Origin: Halobacteriovoraceae bacterium
GTDB taxonomy: Bacteria; Bdellovibrionota; Bacteriovoracia; Bacteriovoracales; Bacteriovoracaceae
Direction: 5' to 3'
Length of the DNA: 64,000 bases
NCBI GenBank assembly: GCA_002707495.1
Contig: PAMZ01000018.1
Coordinates: 310,001-374,000 of the forward strand
In this document: piece after piece, positions 30,931-39,806 of the stretch
How positions within the stretch are numbered: the first letter of the stretch is position 1
Layout: every line of letters starts with the position of its first letter
Position numbers and translations under genes: made by a program
The notes under the pieces: model-generated
What the model saw: the letters and a program-made list of their open reading frames with translations, nothing else
The model's database searches: none
Told to the model about the DNA's origin: nothing

Positions 30931-31711
30931 AATAGCTTTTTTATATTGCATTCTCTTCATCCTTTCAGGATGTGGAGGGTGCAGTTCAAATTTGTATCGA
31001 GATATTTTAAAGGCTGAAGAATTACTAACTAAACAAAAGTTTGAAGAAGCTGTTGTTGTCTATAATGGTGTTTTAAAAAAGAAGCCTTCAAAACAAATTC
31101 AGATAAAGATAAATTTTCAGCTCGGTGAAATTTATTCCATTTACCTCAATAATTACGAATTAAGCTTAGAGTATTTTAATAAAATAATTGAGGAGTCTAA
31201 TGAGCCAGCATGGCAAGTCTTAGCTTTGGAAAAAGTCAGTAATATATATTTTGAAGGTATAGCGGATTATGAAAGGGCAAAAACTTATTATTCTAAGCTA
31301 ATTCAATTTTCTCCAGTTTTAAAAAATCAAAATTTTTATAAGTATCGATTTGCCCAAAGTCAGTTAAACCTCGGCCAATATAAAGACTCGATAAGCTCTT
31401 TTGACGAACTTATAGAGGATACAAATTCCGAATATAAAATCCAGTCGTATTATCACAAAGGGTTGGCATATTTTTATTTACACGACTGGAATCAAGCTAT
31501 TGAAAGCTGGTACGACTATTTGAAGTATGAGCAGAGAAGAGATCGAATTACCAAGACAAAATTTCTGATCGCCAACTCTTATGAAAGTGCTGAAAAACTA
31601 AAGGAAGCCTATAATATTTATTATTCCATCTTGGGGGAGTATCCCAATCCAGATGTGGTTAAAAATCGACTAAACTCTCTATATGAAAGAAGAATTAGTA
31701 GGAAGCGGTGA
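30920..31711 (+). CDS. TPR-repeat lipoprotein (BamD/YfiO-like architecture)
   Basis: A 263-residue protein with a lipoprotein signal peptide ([20 protein letters not shown], lipobox LSGC), so probably anchored in the outer membrane facing the periplasm. The rest is tetratricopeptide-like helices (FEEAVVVYNGVLKKKPSK, YELSLEYFNKIIEES, YKDSISSFDELIEDT, WNQAIESWYDYLKYE). The ATG at 30920 is chosen because it gives a standard lipoprotein signal; an upstream in-frame start at 30893 adds nine residues within gyrA. Overlaps with gyrA and the next gene suggest one transcript. Specific role unknown. Confidence 0.8.
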   Translation: MKIKIAFLYCILFILSGCGGCSSNLYRDILKAEELLTKQKFEEAVVVYNGVLKKKPSKQIQIKINFQLGEIYSIYLNNYELSLEYFNKIIEESNEPAWQVLALEKVSNIYFEGIADYERAKTYYSKLIQFSPVLKNQNFYKYRFAQSQLNLGQYKDSISSFDELIEDTNSEYKIQSYYHKGLAYFYLHDWNQAIESWYDYLKYEQRRDRITKTKFLIANSYESAEKLKEAYNIYYSILGEYPNPDVVKNRLNSLYERRISRKR

Positions 31712-31905
31712 GTCAGTCAAAGCCCGGAATTCTTAAAGTGCTTGGGGTAGCTGTTTCCCTTCCTACTGCTATATTAGGGGCTTATTTTTTCCAAAAAATG
31801 CTAGTTCAAAAGGGTTGGATAGAAAATTGGGTGGGAACAGCTTTAATCGTAGTTGTAGTCGCTTATGTTTTGTATCTTATGATTAAATATGCGCTTAAAC
31901 AGTAA
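31708..31905 (+). CDS. Small membrane protein, probable AtpZ/ATP synthase assembly protein
   Basis: A 65-residue protein with two hydrophobic segments (ILKVLGVAVSLPTAILGAYF and WVGTALIVVVVAYVLYLMI), the layout of AtpZ (ATPase gene 1) proteins that precede AtpI and AtpB. Start at GTG, overlapping the preceding TGA (GTGA), with AGGAAG just upstream. It overlaps the following AtpI-like gene by 17 bases. The assignment rests on size, topology and position rather than a specific motif. Confidence 0.65.
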   Translation: MSQSKPGILKVLGVAVSLPTAILGAYFFQKMLVQKGWIENWVGTALIVVVVAYVLYLMIKYALKQ

Positions 31906-32236
31906 TAAGGTAGTTCTAGTGGCTGTTTATTTTGCGGCGCTATTAGGAAACGCGATCTATTTGAATGCGTTTTATACATCTAATTTATTCGTCATAGCTG
32001 TCTTTATACTATCGATTCTTTTCAACCAAGTGACCTTGCTCTATATCACCTACAAGATAAACCAGAACGATCTTAATTATGCAGTTGCGTCAGTGGGCAT
32101 ATTATTTAAACTTTTTATTTTATTGGCAGGATTCTTTATTGCTATGGGTCACTCTGATAAATCAACGCTTTTTCTGGTTGGATCCTATATATTTCAATTG
32201 ATTATTCTCGTTTTAAGTATTACAAGAATAACTTAA
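31889..32236 (+). CDS. atpI: Probable ATP synthase protein I (AtpI-like)
   Basis: A 115-residue membrane protein with four predicted helices (VVLVAVYFAALLGNAIYL, LFVIAVFILSILFNQVTLL, VASVGILFKLFILLAGFFIA, LFLVGSYIFQLIILVLS). This is the size and topology of AtpI, an assembly factor for the c-ring. It is followed after 19 bp by atpB. Motif support is weak, so the call depends on position and topology. Confidence 0.7.
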   Translation: MRLNSNKVVLVAVYFAALLGNAIYLNAFYTSNLFVIAVFILSILFNQVTLLYITYKINQNDLNYAVASVGILFKLFILLAGFFIAMGHSDKSTLFLVGSYIFQLIILVLSITRIT

Positions 32237-32255
32237 AAAATTAAGGATTTAGCGC

Positions 32256-33026
32256 ATGAAAATTGCTTTATTTGGACTCCTGTCTTTTGTTTCTCTAAAT
32301 GCTTTTGCATCTGGTGGATTTAGCTGGGTTGATAATTTTATTCATAAATTTCATCTTCATCTGCCAAACCATACAGTAACCCTAATTTTGGGTGGGATAT
32401 TGTTTTTACTTGGTGGTTTAGTTTATAGGCTTAGAACTAAATCTGTTGAAGAAAGCATTGTTCCTGATAAAGGAATAAGTTTTAGAAATATCATTGAAGC
32501 TATCGCGGAAGGTTTTTACGGTCTTGCTAAAGAAACCATGGGCGAAAAAGATGCTAAGAAATACTACCCGTTAGTCATTTTTTATTTCATGTTTATTTTT
32601 CTAAATAACCTCCTTGGACTAGTCCCTGGTTTTGCACCTGCAACTGAAAACTTTAATACTGGTTTTGCTCTCGGTGTAATTGTCTTTATTTTCTATAATT
32701 ACCAAGGTGTTCGTGTTCAAGGGTTGTGGGGACATATCAAACACTTCATGGGGCCAGTTGTTTTTATGGCGCCAGTTATTTTTGTTATTGAAATTATCTC
32801 TCATGCTATGAGACCTCTCACACTTGGTCTTCGTATTAAAGGGAATATGATGGGAGATCATATTGTTCTTGGAATTTTTACAGAGTTGGTACCCTATATT
32901 GTACCTATCCCATTCTATGTTCTAGGTATCTTTGTTTGTTTTATGCAAGCTTTCGTATTTACTCTGTTAACAATGGTTTATATAGCAATGGCGGTTGAAG
33001 TTCACGATCATGAACACGCTCATTAA
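32256..33026 (+). CDS. atpB: ATP synthase F0 subunit a
   Basis: A 256-residue membrane subunit forming the ion half-channels against the c-ring. The N-terminus (MKIALFGLLSFVSLNAFASG) looks like a signal peptide, as in AtpF of this window. The essential arginine lies in RPLTLGLRIKGNMMGDH, and the last helix has MQAFVFTLLTMVYIAMA. The C-terminus is His-rich (VHDHEHAH). It is separated from the F1 genes by about 19 kb, on the other side of the candidate origin. Confidence 0.96.
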   Translation: MKIALFGLLSFVSLNAFASGGFSWVDNFIHKFHLHLPNHTVTLILGGILFLLGGLVYRLRTKSVEESIVPDKGISFRNIIEAIAEGFYGLAKETMGEKDAKKYYPLVIFYFMFIFLNNLLGLVPGFAPATENFNTGFALGVIVFIFYNYQGVRVQGLWGHIKHFMGPVVFMAPVIFVIEIISHAMRPLTLGLRIKGNMMGDHIVLGIFTELVPYIVPIPFYVLGIFVCFMQAFVFTLLTMVYIAMAVEVHDHEHAH

Positions 33027-33043
33027 ATAATAAGGAGAAAACA

Positions 33044-33343
33044 ATGGATTTAATTAACACATTAGCATCAAACAGTGGATTGATTATGCTAGCAGCTGGG
33101 ATCGCAATCGGTGTCGCAGCTCTTGGTGGAACAATGGGACAAGGTAAAGCAGCTTCTGCAGCTCTTGAAGGGATCGCAAGAAACCCTGAAGCTCAAGGGA
33201 AAATCTTGATTCCTTTAGTTATCGCAATGGCACTTATCGAGTCACTTGTTATTCTTGCTTTCGTTATCGCTAACACAATTGCTGGTGAATACGGAACAAT
33301 GGTAAAAGCTGCACTTAAAGTTGGTGGAGTTGAGCTAGAGTAA
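33044..33343 (+). CDS. atpE: ATP synthase F0 subunit c
   Basis: A 99-residue hairpin proteolipid of the rotor ring. Helix one carries the glycine-rich GIAIGVAALGGTMGQGKAA. The loop has the conserved ARNPEAQGKI (R, N, P, E). Helix two contains the ion-binding glutamate followed by serine in MALIESLVILAFVI. GGAG lies before the ATG. A strong terminator follows, ending the dnaN-to-atpE direction of transcription. Confidence 0.96.
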   Translation: MDLINTLASNSGLIMLAAGIAIGVAALGGTMGQGKAASAALEGIARNPEAQGKILIPLVIAMALIESLVILAFVIANTIAGEYGTMVKAALKVGGVELE

Positions 33344-33372
33344 TTTAAAATAAATTATTAGTTATAGCTAAG

Positions 33373-33398
33373 ACCCTCTCGAAAGAGAGGGTTTTTTT
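33373..33398 (+). terminator. Intrinsic terminator after atpE
   Basis: Arms ACCCTCTC (33373-33380) and GAGAGGGT (33385-33392) with a GAAA loop, followed by seven T's. The pdxA stop on the opposite strand lies directly beside it. Confidence 0.93.
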
Positions 33399-34284
33399 AT
33401 TCCCAGTTTTCAACTTCAGAGAGCAAGAACTCCATACCAGCAGTCTTGGCCGCATCTTTTCCAAACAGATTAAAGGCAGTGCCGTGATCTACACTTACAC
33501 GTCTTACTGGTAAGTTAGCGGTGAAGTTTATTCCAATTAAACCATAGAGGGCTTTAAAAACTCCAAGTCCTTGGTCGTGGGAGGGGTAGATGAGAAGCTG
33601 ATTTATATTCTCACGACTAAAATGCATAGTATCTCCGCTATAAACATTTGCTTCCATATTTAGTTTTTTAGAAAGATCAAAAATTAATTGATCCTGAGTT
33701 GAGATAACACCTTCTTCTCCTGCATGTGGATTAATACCTGCTATTAAAACTTGGTTGATTTTCCGGTCTTTTGGAAACCCGCTTATACAGGATTTAATTT
33801 TTTGAATGAGATCTTGCTCTTTGAGCGACTTGTATACTTGATCGAGGGGAATATGATCAGTAAGAAGCAGGAAATTGCTATCCGGTGACAAAAAACACAT
33901 ACCCGCATCTAGGTCATAATAGTCTCCAAGGAAATCTGTATGACCTTTAAACTTTTTATTTTCAAATTTAAATTGATCCTTACTTGATGGAAGAGTGTGG
34001 AGGATATCACCTTCACTGCTATCTTTAATCGCTGCTAAAAGGCATGCCATTGTTTGTGGTATATCCCTATTTTCACAAAATTTTAAAGATAAATTTTTAT
34101 GGCCGTCGGAAAGAATTCCACCTGAAAAGCTAAGAGGTAATCTTAGGTTGTCTAAGGTATCAAGAAGGCTTTCTTTAAAGCAATAGAGCCTATGGTTTTT
34201 CTCTAAAAGATCCAGCTTGAAAAAGCTCTTGATAAATACTTCAAGTCCAATACCTTTTTCGTGTCCTTGAGTTGTTAGAATCAT
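33397..34284 (-). CDS. pdxA: 4-hydroxythreonine-4-phosphate dehydrogenase-like protein
   Basis: A 295-residue protein of the PdxA family, which oxidises 4-phosphohydroxy-threonine in pyridoxal phosphate synthesis. Family motifs are present: GHTDFL, GINPHAGEEGV, YPSHDQGLGVFKALYG and VRRVSVDHGTAFNLFGK, with metal-binding histidines. The usual N-terminal TxGDPxGIGPE appears as LTTQGHEKGIGLEV, so it is divergent there. Start at ATG 34284, overlapping the upstream stop as ATGA; earlier in-frame starts lie inside the upstream gene. Slightly shorter than E. coli PdxA (329). Confidence 0.85.
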   Translation of the reverse strand: MILTTQGHEKGIGLEVFIKSFFKLDLLEKNHRLYCFKESLLDTLDNLRLPLSFSGGILSDGHKNLSLKFCENRDIPQTMACLLAAIKDSSEGDILHTLPSSKDQFKFENKKFKGHTDFLGDYYDLDAGMCFLSPDSNFLLLTDHIPLDQVYKSLKEQDLIQKIKSCISGFPKDRKINQVLIAGINPHAGEEGVISTQDQLIFDLSKKLNMEANVYSGDTMHFSRENINQLLIYPSHDQGLGVFKALYGLIGINFTANLPVRRVSVDHGTAFNLFGKDAAKTAGMEFLLSEVENWE

Positions 34285-35189
34285 ATATTGTTTAAAATAT
34301 AATAGCTGAGTCTTTCTCGACTGAACCAATTGGCCGTAATGTTTTTAGATCTCTTTGCAAAAATTTGATTATAAAGAACTCGCTTTGCTTGCAAGAATTC
34401 TTGAGAGTCGGCCAAGTCTTTTTTACTGACATAAAAGATATGAACAATATCGCCTTTAACATAAGTTTTTGAAAATGATTTCTCGTCGGTTTCCCTAAGA
34501 ATTTCGCTTAGCTCTTTTGGAAGATCTTCGCCAGCCACACTGCCGAGGTCATTAGTTGAAATATCACGATAGATTTGGGGAATATTTCCCGTCGTTCTAT
34601 ATTTTTCTAAAATAGACGGTAATCGATCATAATCTGAATTGAGAACTTTTTCTTTGGGTAATGTAAAATCTAAGACTTTATATCTAAATGATAAGGCTTT
34701 TTTATTTTTAGTTTTCTTGTAGTAAAGATTTTTAAGCTCTTGGTCCGTTATAGTTACCAATGGAGCTATAACCCTCCCATTGAAAACGTTGTATTCCATT
34801 GCTTCTCTTAAAATCTCAAAATACTCATTGAACGAAATTCCTTTTGAGTCTAAGAATTTAAGTAGTTCTTTCCTATTAAGCCCTAGTCCTTTCTCTGTTT
34901 CGTTTATACGAGATTCTACGGCATCATCTGAGATCACATAACCAAGCTCTGAAAGCTTGTCTCTGATTATGAATAGATTTTGTAATAAATTAAGGACCTC
35001 TTTTTTATTATAATTAGGCTTGTTATAGATAAATGGTGCAATTTCTCTTCTAATATTGACGGTATTTTGCACTCTTTCAATTTCTGAAAGTGTATAGACC
35101 TTATCATTAATGACGCCTGAAACTTTATCTAAAAGCTTGGCATTTGCTACTCCAGAAAGCAGTAGCATAAGAGCGATGGTCTTGATCAT
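34281..35189 (-). CDS. Periplasmic SurA-like chaperone without evident PPIase domain
   Basis: A 302-residue protein with a signal peptide (MIKTIALMLLLSGVANA) and a SurA N-terminal pattern (DKVSGVINDKVYTLSEIE, LLQNLFIIRDKLSELGYV, ESRINETEKGLGLNRKELLK). The C-terminal half lacks the parvulin core motifs (no GGDLG), apart from a faint DLGSVAGEDLP-like stretch. It likely aids outer-membrane protein folding as a holdase. It overlaps the PpiC-type gene upstream and pdxA downstream by four bases each, forming a compact operon. Confidence 0.75.
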   Translation of the reverse strand: MIKTIALMLLLSGVANAKLLDKVSGVINDKVYTLSEIERVQNTVNIRREIAPFIYNKPNYNKKEVLNLLQNLFIIRDKLSELGYVISDDAVESRINETEKGLGLNRKELLKFLDSKGISFNEYFEILREAMEYNVFNGRVIAPLVTITDQELKNLYYKKTKNKKALSFRYKVLDFTLPKEKVLNSDYDRLPSILEKYRTTGNIPQIYRDISTNDLGSVAGEDLPKELSEILRETDEKSFSKTYVKGDIVHIFYVSKKDLADSQEFLQAKRVLYNQIFAKRSKNITANWFSRERLSYYILNNI

Positions 35190-36019
35190 ATTTTCATTGC
35201 TTCTTTATTGATTTTTATTTTGGCTTTTTCTCTTTGCTCTTCAAAGTATTCCGCTAAAATCTCATCTCTTTTTTGATCATAGACAATTTTTTCGTATAGT
35301 TTCTTGTCTATTTCATCGTACTTTTTAACTCCCGTTACCATAACAACATGATAACCATACTGAGATCTGAATGGCTTTGTTACATAATTTGTAGGTTTGT
35401 TGTGAATAGCATCAAAGTATTGCTTAGTTAGTCTAGTTCTTGGTTGAAACCCCATGTCTCCGCCTGTGACAGCGCTGGTACTTTGAGAGTACTGAGCAGC
35501 AAGCTCTCTGAATTTATCAGCGTTAGCTTTTTTAACATCGACACCGACCTGCTTGTAAATTTGAGTCGCCTTATCTAGGGCAAGTGCTACGTCTGCGTCA
35601 GAAGGAAGAGTTCGAAGTCTAAAAAGAATTTGAGACGTTCTATATTCAGGGTATTTTTCGTAGTAGTCCTTAATATCATCTTCGGTTACTTTTATTTTTT
35701 GAAGTTTAGGCGTTAATTCTTTAGATATAAACGCATGATAAACAACATCATTCATCTTCTTTACTACTTCAGGTTGCTCATGGATTTTATCTTTCTTAGC
35801 GTTTTCTATCCCAATAAGTCTATCAATCAAATCATTTAGAGAGCTTTCAAGCGTGACCTCTTTAGAGCTTTGAACAAAACTTAAGTTTTGTTGATGGTAA
35901 GCAAATAAAGTAGATTTTCGGATGGTTTTACCATTTACTTCAGCAACTATTGGGTCGTTCTGAGCGAACCCTGACAATGCAAAGCTTATAGAAAAAATAA
36001 CAAACAAAAAGAATTTCAT
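35186..36019 (-). CDS. Periplasmic PpiC-type peptidyl-prolyl isomerase
   Basis: A 277-residue exported parvulin-like protein. The signal peptide is [20 protein letters not shown] SurA-type N-terminal region (AEVNGKTIRKSTLF) is followed by a parvulin domain with YRTSQILFRL, the core GGDMGFQPRTRL near residue 188, and the C-terminal YGYHVVMVTGV. It would speed proline isomerisation in periplasmic and outer-membrane proteins. ATG 36019 is preferred (AGG eight bases upstream); an in-frame GTG six bases earlier is possible. It overlaps the next chaperone gene by four bases. Confidence 0.88.
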   Translation of the reverse strand: MKFFLFVIFSISFALSGFAQNDPIVAEVNGKTIRKSTLFAYHQQNLSFVQSSKEVTLESSLNDLIDRLIGIENAKKDKIHEQPEVVKKMNDVVYHAFISKELTPKLQKIKVTEDDIKDYYEKYPEYRTSQILFRLRTLPSDADVALALDKATQIYKQVGVDVKKANADKFRELAAQYSQSTSAVTGGDMGFQPRTRLTKQYFDAIHNKPTNYVTKPFRSQYGYHVVMVTGVKKYDEIDKKLYEKIVYDQKRDEILAEYFEEQREKAKIKINKEAMKI

Positions 36020-36028
36020 ATACACATC

Positions 36029-39000
36029 CTATTCAAATTGACTTTTTAAATACTTAACGAATTCATAATAGTCGTTAACAGTAATTTTATCCTTAAATAA
36101 ACAATTTATCGAGTAATCTGGATTAATTTTATAAATCTTTGGTCTCTGCGTAAAGAAGGAGATAATTTTGTCTCTAAGTTGAGTATCGGCATCTACTAAG
36201 GACTGTGAAAACTTGAGCGTTACAGTTTTAGACTGCACTTTTACTGCTTCAACGCCTAGGTCAATAAGAATAATTTTGGACTTCATTACTAAGACTAGGT
36301 TTAGAAGCTCTTCAGGAAGTTTTCCATATTGATCTATTAAAGATTCAACGTGCCGCTCCAAGTCTTCCGATTCGGTAGAGCTGGCCAAAAGCTTATAAAA
36401 TTTAAGTCGTGTGGAGCTATTAGATATATATGACTCTGGTATGTAGGCTTCAAAATTGGTTTGAACATCAACATATTTAATAAGTTTACTAGGAGTTCCC
36501 TTTATATCCTGGATGGCATCGTTTAAAAGTTCCATGTAAAGCTCAAGACCAATATTATTGATGTGCCCTGATTGCTCAGGACCAAGAATATCTCCTGCCC
36601 CCCTTATTTCTAAATCACTAGATGAAATTGAAAATCCAGATCCTAAATCCGCAAAATTTTGTAAAGCCTTAAGCCTCTTTCGCGAAACTTCAGAGAGTTT
36701 TTTAAATTTAGGAATAACAAAATATGCATAAGCTTTTCGATTGGACCGCCCGATTCTACCTCGAAGTTGATGGAGCTGACTTAGTCCAAAAGTATCGGCT
36801 CTATCTATAATCATAGTATTTGCGTTTGGAATATCTATACCGGACTCTATAATTGTTGTGGAGACTAGAATATCAAAATCGTGTTTATAAAAGGCTGCAA
36901 TTCTCTTTTCAAGTTCTCTTTCGGGCAATTGTCCATGGGCGTAAACAATTCGAGCTTTTGGCGCGAGCTCTCGAATCTTGCCCGTAAATATTTCGATATC
37001 AGAAACCTTATTGTGAACTATATAGACTTGTCCATTTCGTGCAAGCTCCTTTTGTATGGCAGTTCTTAAGGTGTTCTGATCTTCTTTAATGACATAAGTC
37101 CTTATAGATTGCCTTCTGGGCGGAGGAGTTTTTATCAGTGACAACTGCTTTAAGCCTAAAAAAGATAGCTGTAATGTTCTAGGAATTGGTGTTGCAGTCA
37201 TGGTTAAAGTATCAACATTTTCTTTTATCAGTTTAAGCTTTTCTTTATGTCCGACCCCAAACCTCTGCTCTTCATCAATGACTAAAAGTCCAAGATCTTT
37301 ATATTTGAATTTATCACTCAATATCTTGTGAGTACCAATGAGAATATCTACTTTCCCATCAATTAATTTTTCTTGAATGGCTTTCGTTTCTTTTGGTGAA
37401 CGCAATCTTGAAACTGATTCGATTTCTACAGCAAAGTTTTTAAAACGCTGTTTAAATGAGTTGTAATGTTGATAGGCTAAAATAGTTGTCGGAACCAACA
37501 TGGCAACTTGCTTACCATCTAAAACGGCCTTATAGGCAGCTCGCATAGCTACCTCTGTTTTTCCAAACCCAACATCACCGCAAACGAGTCGATCCATTGG
37601 CTTTTCACTTGTCATATCGTCTATAACAGAATGAATTGCGTTTTCCTGATCTGGAGTTTCTGAAAACGGAAAAGAGAGGGAAAAATCATTAAAATCTTGA
37701 TCAGGAGGACTAAAGGCATAGCCACGTTTTAACTCTCTCCTTGCTTGAAGCTCTATCAGAGAGAAAGCTAATTTTTTTACGGCATCTCTAGCTTTTGCCT
37801 TAGCTTGTTCAAATTTATTTTTCTTTAAGTCGGCTACAGTAGCCTTTGTATCAGCAGTAGCGTATTTCTGAACAAGATCTAATTTGTAAACCGGAACATA
37901 GACTTTGTCTGAGTCTTTGTACTCTATAACGAGATAGTCTGATGTACTGCCCCCAAGAGTTAAAGTTTCAACACCTAAGTATTTTCCTACTCCATGAAGT
38001 TTGTGAATGACATAATCATCTTTGTTAAGAGTAGACAGCTGTTCGGCAAAAAGGTCATAATCTTGTTTTATCGTTTTTTTCTTCTGCACCCGACTAGTTT
38101 TTCTATTAGTGAAGAACTCGTTGTCAGATAAGAAAATTATCTTTTCATTTTCATAGATATAACTTTGAGAAATAGAATAGGGTAGAGTCGCTAGGTGTTG
38201 TATGTTTTCATTGGTAAAAAACTTAAAGTAATCATATATTTCTTTTTTCTTGGAATCGTTTTCACTAATTAAGAGAATAGAATAGCCCTTAGAGGAATAT
38301 TCACTAATTTTTAATACAACATTTTTTACTTTTTCTTTTAAGTCTCCTCCAAGAACAGAGTCCGATGCTAGAAGTTTAATATTTAATGGGACCTGTGGAA
38401 TATCTTCTTCCTCAAACTCATTGTTGAATTCTGAAATATTAATATAGTTTCTAAGGTCACTTGAAGTGCTGAATATTTGATTCGGTGCTGGAATAAATGC
38501 CTCATTGTAATTTAAATAATCGTCTTGTTGAGAGGTAAGGTCTTCTATATAGAGTTCAAAGTCTTTAACAATATCAGATCTATTAAACAAGAAAGTTCTA
38601 AACTCACTACACCAATGAAGCAGTGTTGTTGGCTTCTCAAAAAAATAACTCGTATACAATTGGAAATTTTCAAAAGTGTTACCCTCTGAAAGAGAGTCGA
38701 AGATTCTTTTTCTTTGCTCAAGCATTTCTTTTTGACTTAAAGAGGGTCTTGGGAATTTATTTTTGAAATTAAGATTATTTTCTTCAGAAATTATACTTTG
38801 CCCTGACTTAGAAATTTCCACTTGCTTTAATTCAGAATTTTTTAACGTCATCAATGTATTCGGATCAATTTCATTTATTGTTTCAACAATCGTATCAAAA
38901 AAATTTATTCTGACTGGTTGACCGTTAATAGGATGAAGATCGAAAATTTCTCCTTTGATAGCAAATGTTCCAGGTTCATCTACACTGAAAGCTCTTCTAT

Positions 39001-39484
39001 ATCCAAGTGAAACTAGCTTTTGGGAAATTTCATCTAGTTCGTAAATCTCGTCAACTTTGATTTCAAAACCAGTCGAGTTAAAAAATTCTTCGGAAGGAAG
39101 AAATACTCTGGCACTACAATAGGTTGCAACAATATTTATCGAACCACGCTTTTGAGAGATTTGACCAATTATTGATAATCTTTTTTCAAAGTCATAGTCA
39201 TTTTGTATGATACTTGAATAGATATCCCTTTCTAGATTGGGAAAATATTCTAGCTGAGGAATTTTTTCTCTAAATTTATAGTAAAACTCAGAAGCTTCTT
39301 CCTCGGTATTAAAAAGAAATAGACTTGGCTCAGACTGGATTCCAAATGCTTCTGTCGAATCTAAACTTTCACTATATAACAAACCAAAAAGCTCGGGTGA
39401 GAGACCGGTAACTTGAAGGCTTGAGCTTCCTGCCTCTTTAATGCGGTTAGCAATGGTAGCGAGTTTTAATTGGTTTTCTTTCAT
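36029..39484 (-). CDS. mfd: Transcription-repair coupling factor Mfd
   Basis: A 1151-residue DNA translocase that removes stalled RNA polymerase and recruits UvrA. The N-terminal UvrB-homology part covers about residues 1-330, the RNA-polymerase-interacting domain about 470-540 (DYVIHKLHGVGKYLGVETLT), and the RecG-type motor follows. The motor has GDVGFGKTEVAMRAA near residue 631, DEEQRFGVGHKEKL near 738 and TMTATPIPRTLQLSFLG. Helicase motif VI is QLRGRIGRSNRKAYAYF. The C-terminal regulatory domain is complete. Length and domain order are normal. Confidence 0.96.
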   Translation of the reverse strand: MKENQLKLATIANRIKEAGSSSLQVTGLSPELFGLLYSESLDSTEAFGIQSEPSLFLFNTEEEASEFYYKFREKIPQLEYFPNLERDIYSSIIQNDYDFEKRLSIIGQISQKRGSINIVATYCSARVFLPSEEFFNSTGFEIKVDEIYELDEISQKLVSLGYRRAFSVDEPGTFAIKGEIFDLHPINGQPVRINFFDTIVETINEIDPNTLMTLKNSELKQVEISKSGQSIISEENNLNFKNKFPRPSLSQKEMLEQRKRIFDSLSEGNTFENFQLYTSYFFEKPTTLLHWCSEFRTFLFNRSDIVKDFELYIEDLTSQQDDYLNYNEAFIPAPNQIFSTSSDLRNYINISEFNNEFEEEDIPQVPLNIKLLASDSVLGGDLKEKVKNVVLKISEYSSKGYSILLISENDSKKKEIYDYFKFFTNENIQHLATLPYSISQSYIYENEKIIFLSDNEFFTNRKTSRVQKKKTIKQDYDLFAEQLSTLNKDDYVIHKLHGVGKYLGVETLTLGGSTSDYLVIEYKDSDKVYVPVYKLDLVQKYATADTKATVADLKKNKFEQAKAKARDAVKKLAFSLIELQARRELKRGYAFSPPDQDFNDFSLSFPFSETPDQENAIHSVIDDMTSEKPMDRLVCGDVGFGKTEVAMRAAYKAVLDGKQVAMLVPTTILAYQHYNSFKQRFKNFAVEIESVSRLRSPKETKAIQEKLIDGKVDILIGTHKILSDKFKYKDLGLLVIDEEQRFGVGHKEKLKLIKENVDTLTMTATPIPRTLQLSFLGLKQLSLIKTPPPRRQSIRTYVIKEDQNTLRTAIQKELARNGQVYIVHNKVSDIEIFTGKIRELAPKARIVYAHGQLPERELEKRIAAFYKHDFDILVSTTIIESGIDIPNANTMIIDRADTFGLSQLHQLRGRIGRSNRKAYAYFVIPKFKKLSEVSRKRLKALQNFADLGSGFSISSSDLEIRGAGDILGPEQSGHINNIGLELYMELLNDAIQDIKGTPSKLIKYVDVQTNFEAYIPESYISNSSTRLKFYKLLASSTESEDLERHVESLIDQYGKLPEELLNLVLVMKSKIILIDLGVEAVKVQSKTVTLKFSQSLVDADTQLRDKIISFFTQRPKIYKINPDYSINCLFKDKITVNDYYEFVKYLKSQFE

Positions 39485-39545
39485 ATTGTTTTCAAAGGTT
39501 TATAATTTCGATAACCTAGACGGTATATTTAGCTGAGGGCAAGAT

Positions 39546-39806
39546 TTGTATATACCCTATTTTGTATTAGCAGTTTTAGCATTTTTTATCCTGCTTATCA
39601 TAAGTCCAATTAGGTTTAATGATAAGAATAAAAGTAGCTCGTATAATCTAATTCTTTTTTCAAAGATAGGGGACTCGAGCGTCTTAATTGTATTATTAAT
39701 GATTCTCCTACTAGCCTTTGTCCTTCAAATATCTAATGAGTCTTTGAGAGCCCTACTAATGATACTTTTGATTGTACTTGCCAGAAAAGTTGGGGTGAGC
39801 TCATGA
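39546..39806 (+). CDS. Small three-helix membrane protein, possibly MrpF-like
   Basis: An 86-residue hydrophobic protein beginning with TTG, supported by a strong GAGGG six bases upstream. It has three predicted helices (YFVLAVLAFFILLII, VLIVLLMILLLAFVL, LRALLMILLIVLARKVG). The last helix ending ALLMILLIVLARKV faintly recalls the MrpF/MbhB pattern. It is the first gene of a seven-gene membrane operon whose genes overlap or nearly touch. The family resemblance is weak. Confidence 0.65.
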   Translation: MYIPYFVLAVLAFFILLIISPIRFNDKNKSSSYNLILFSKIGDSSVLIVLLMILLLAFVLQISNESLRALLMILLIVLARKVGVSS

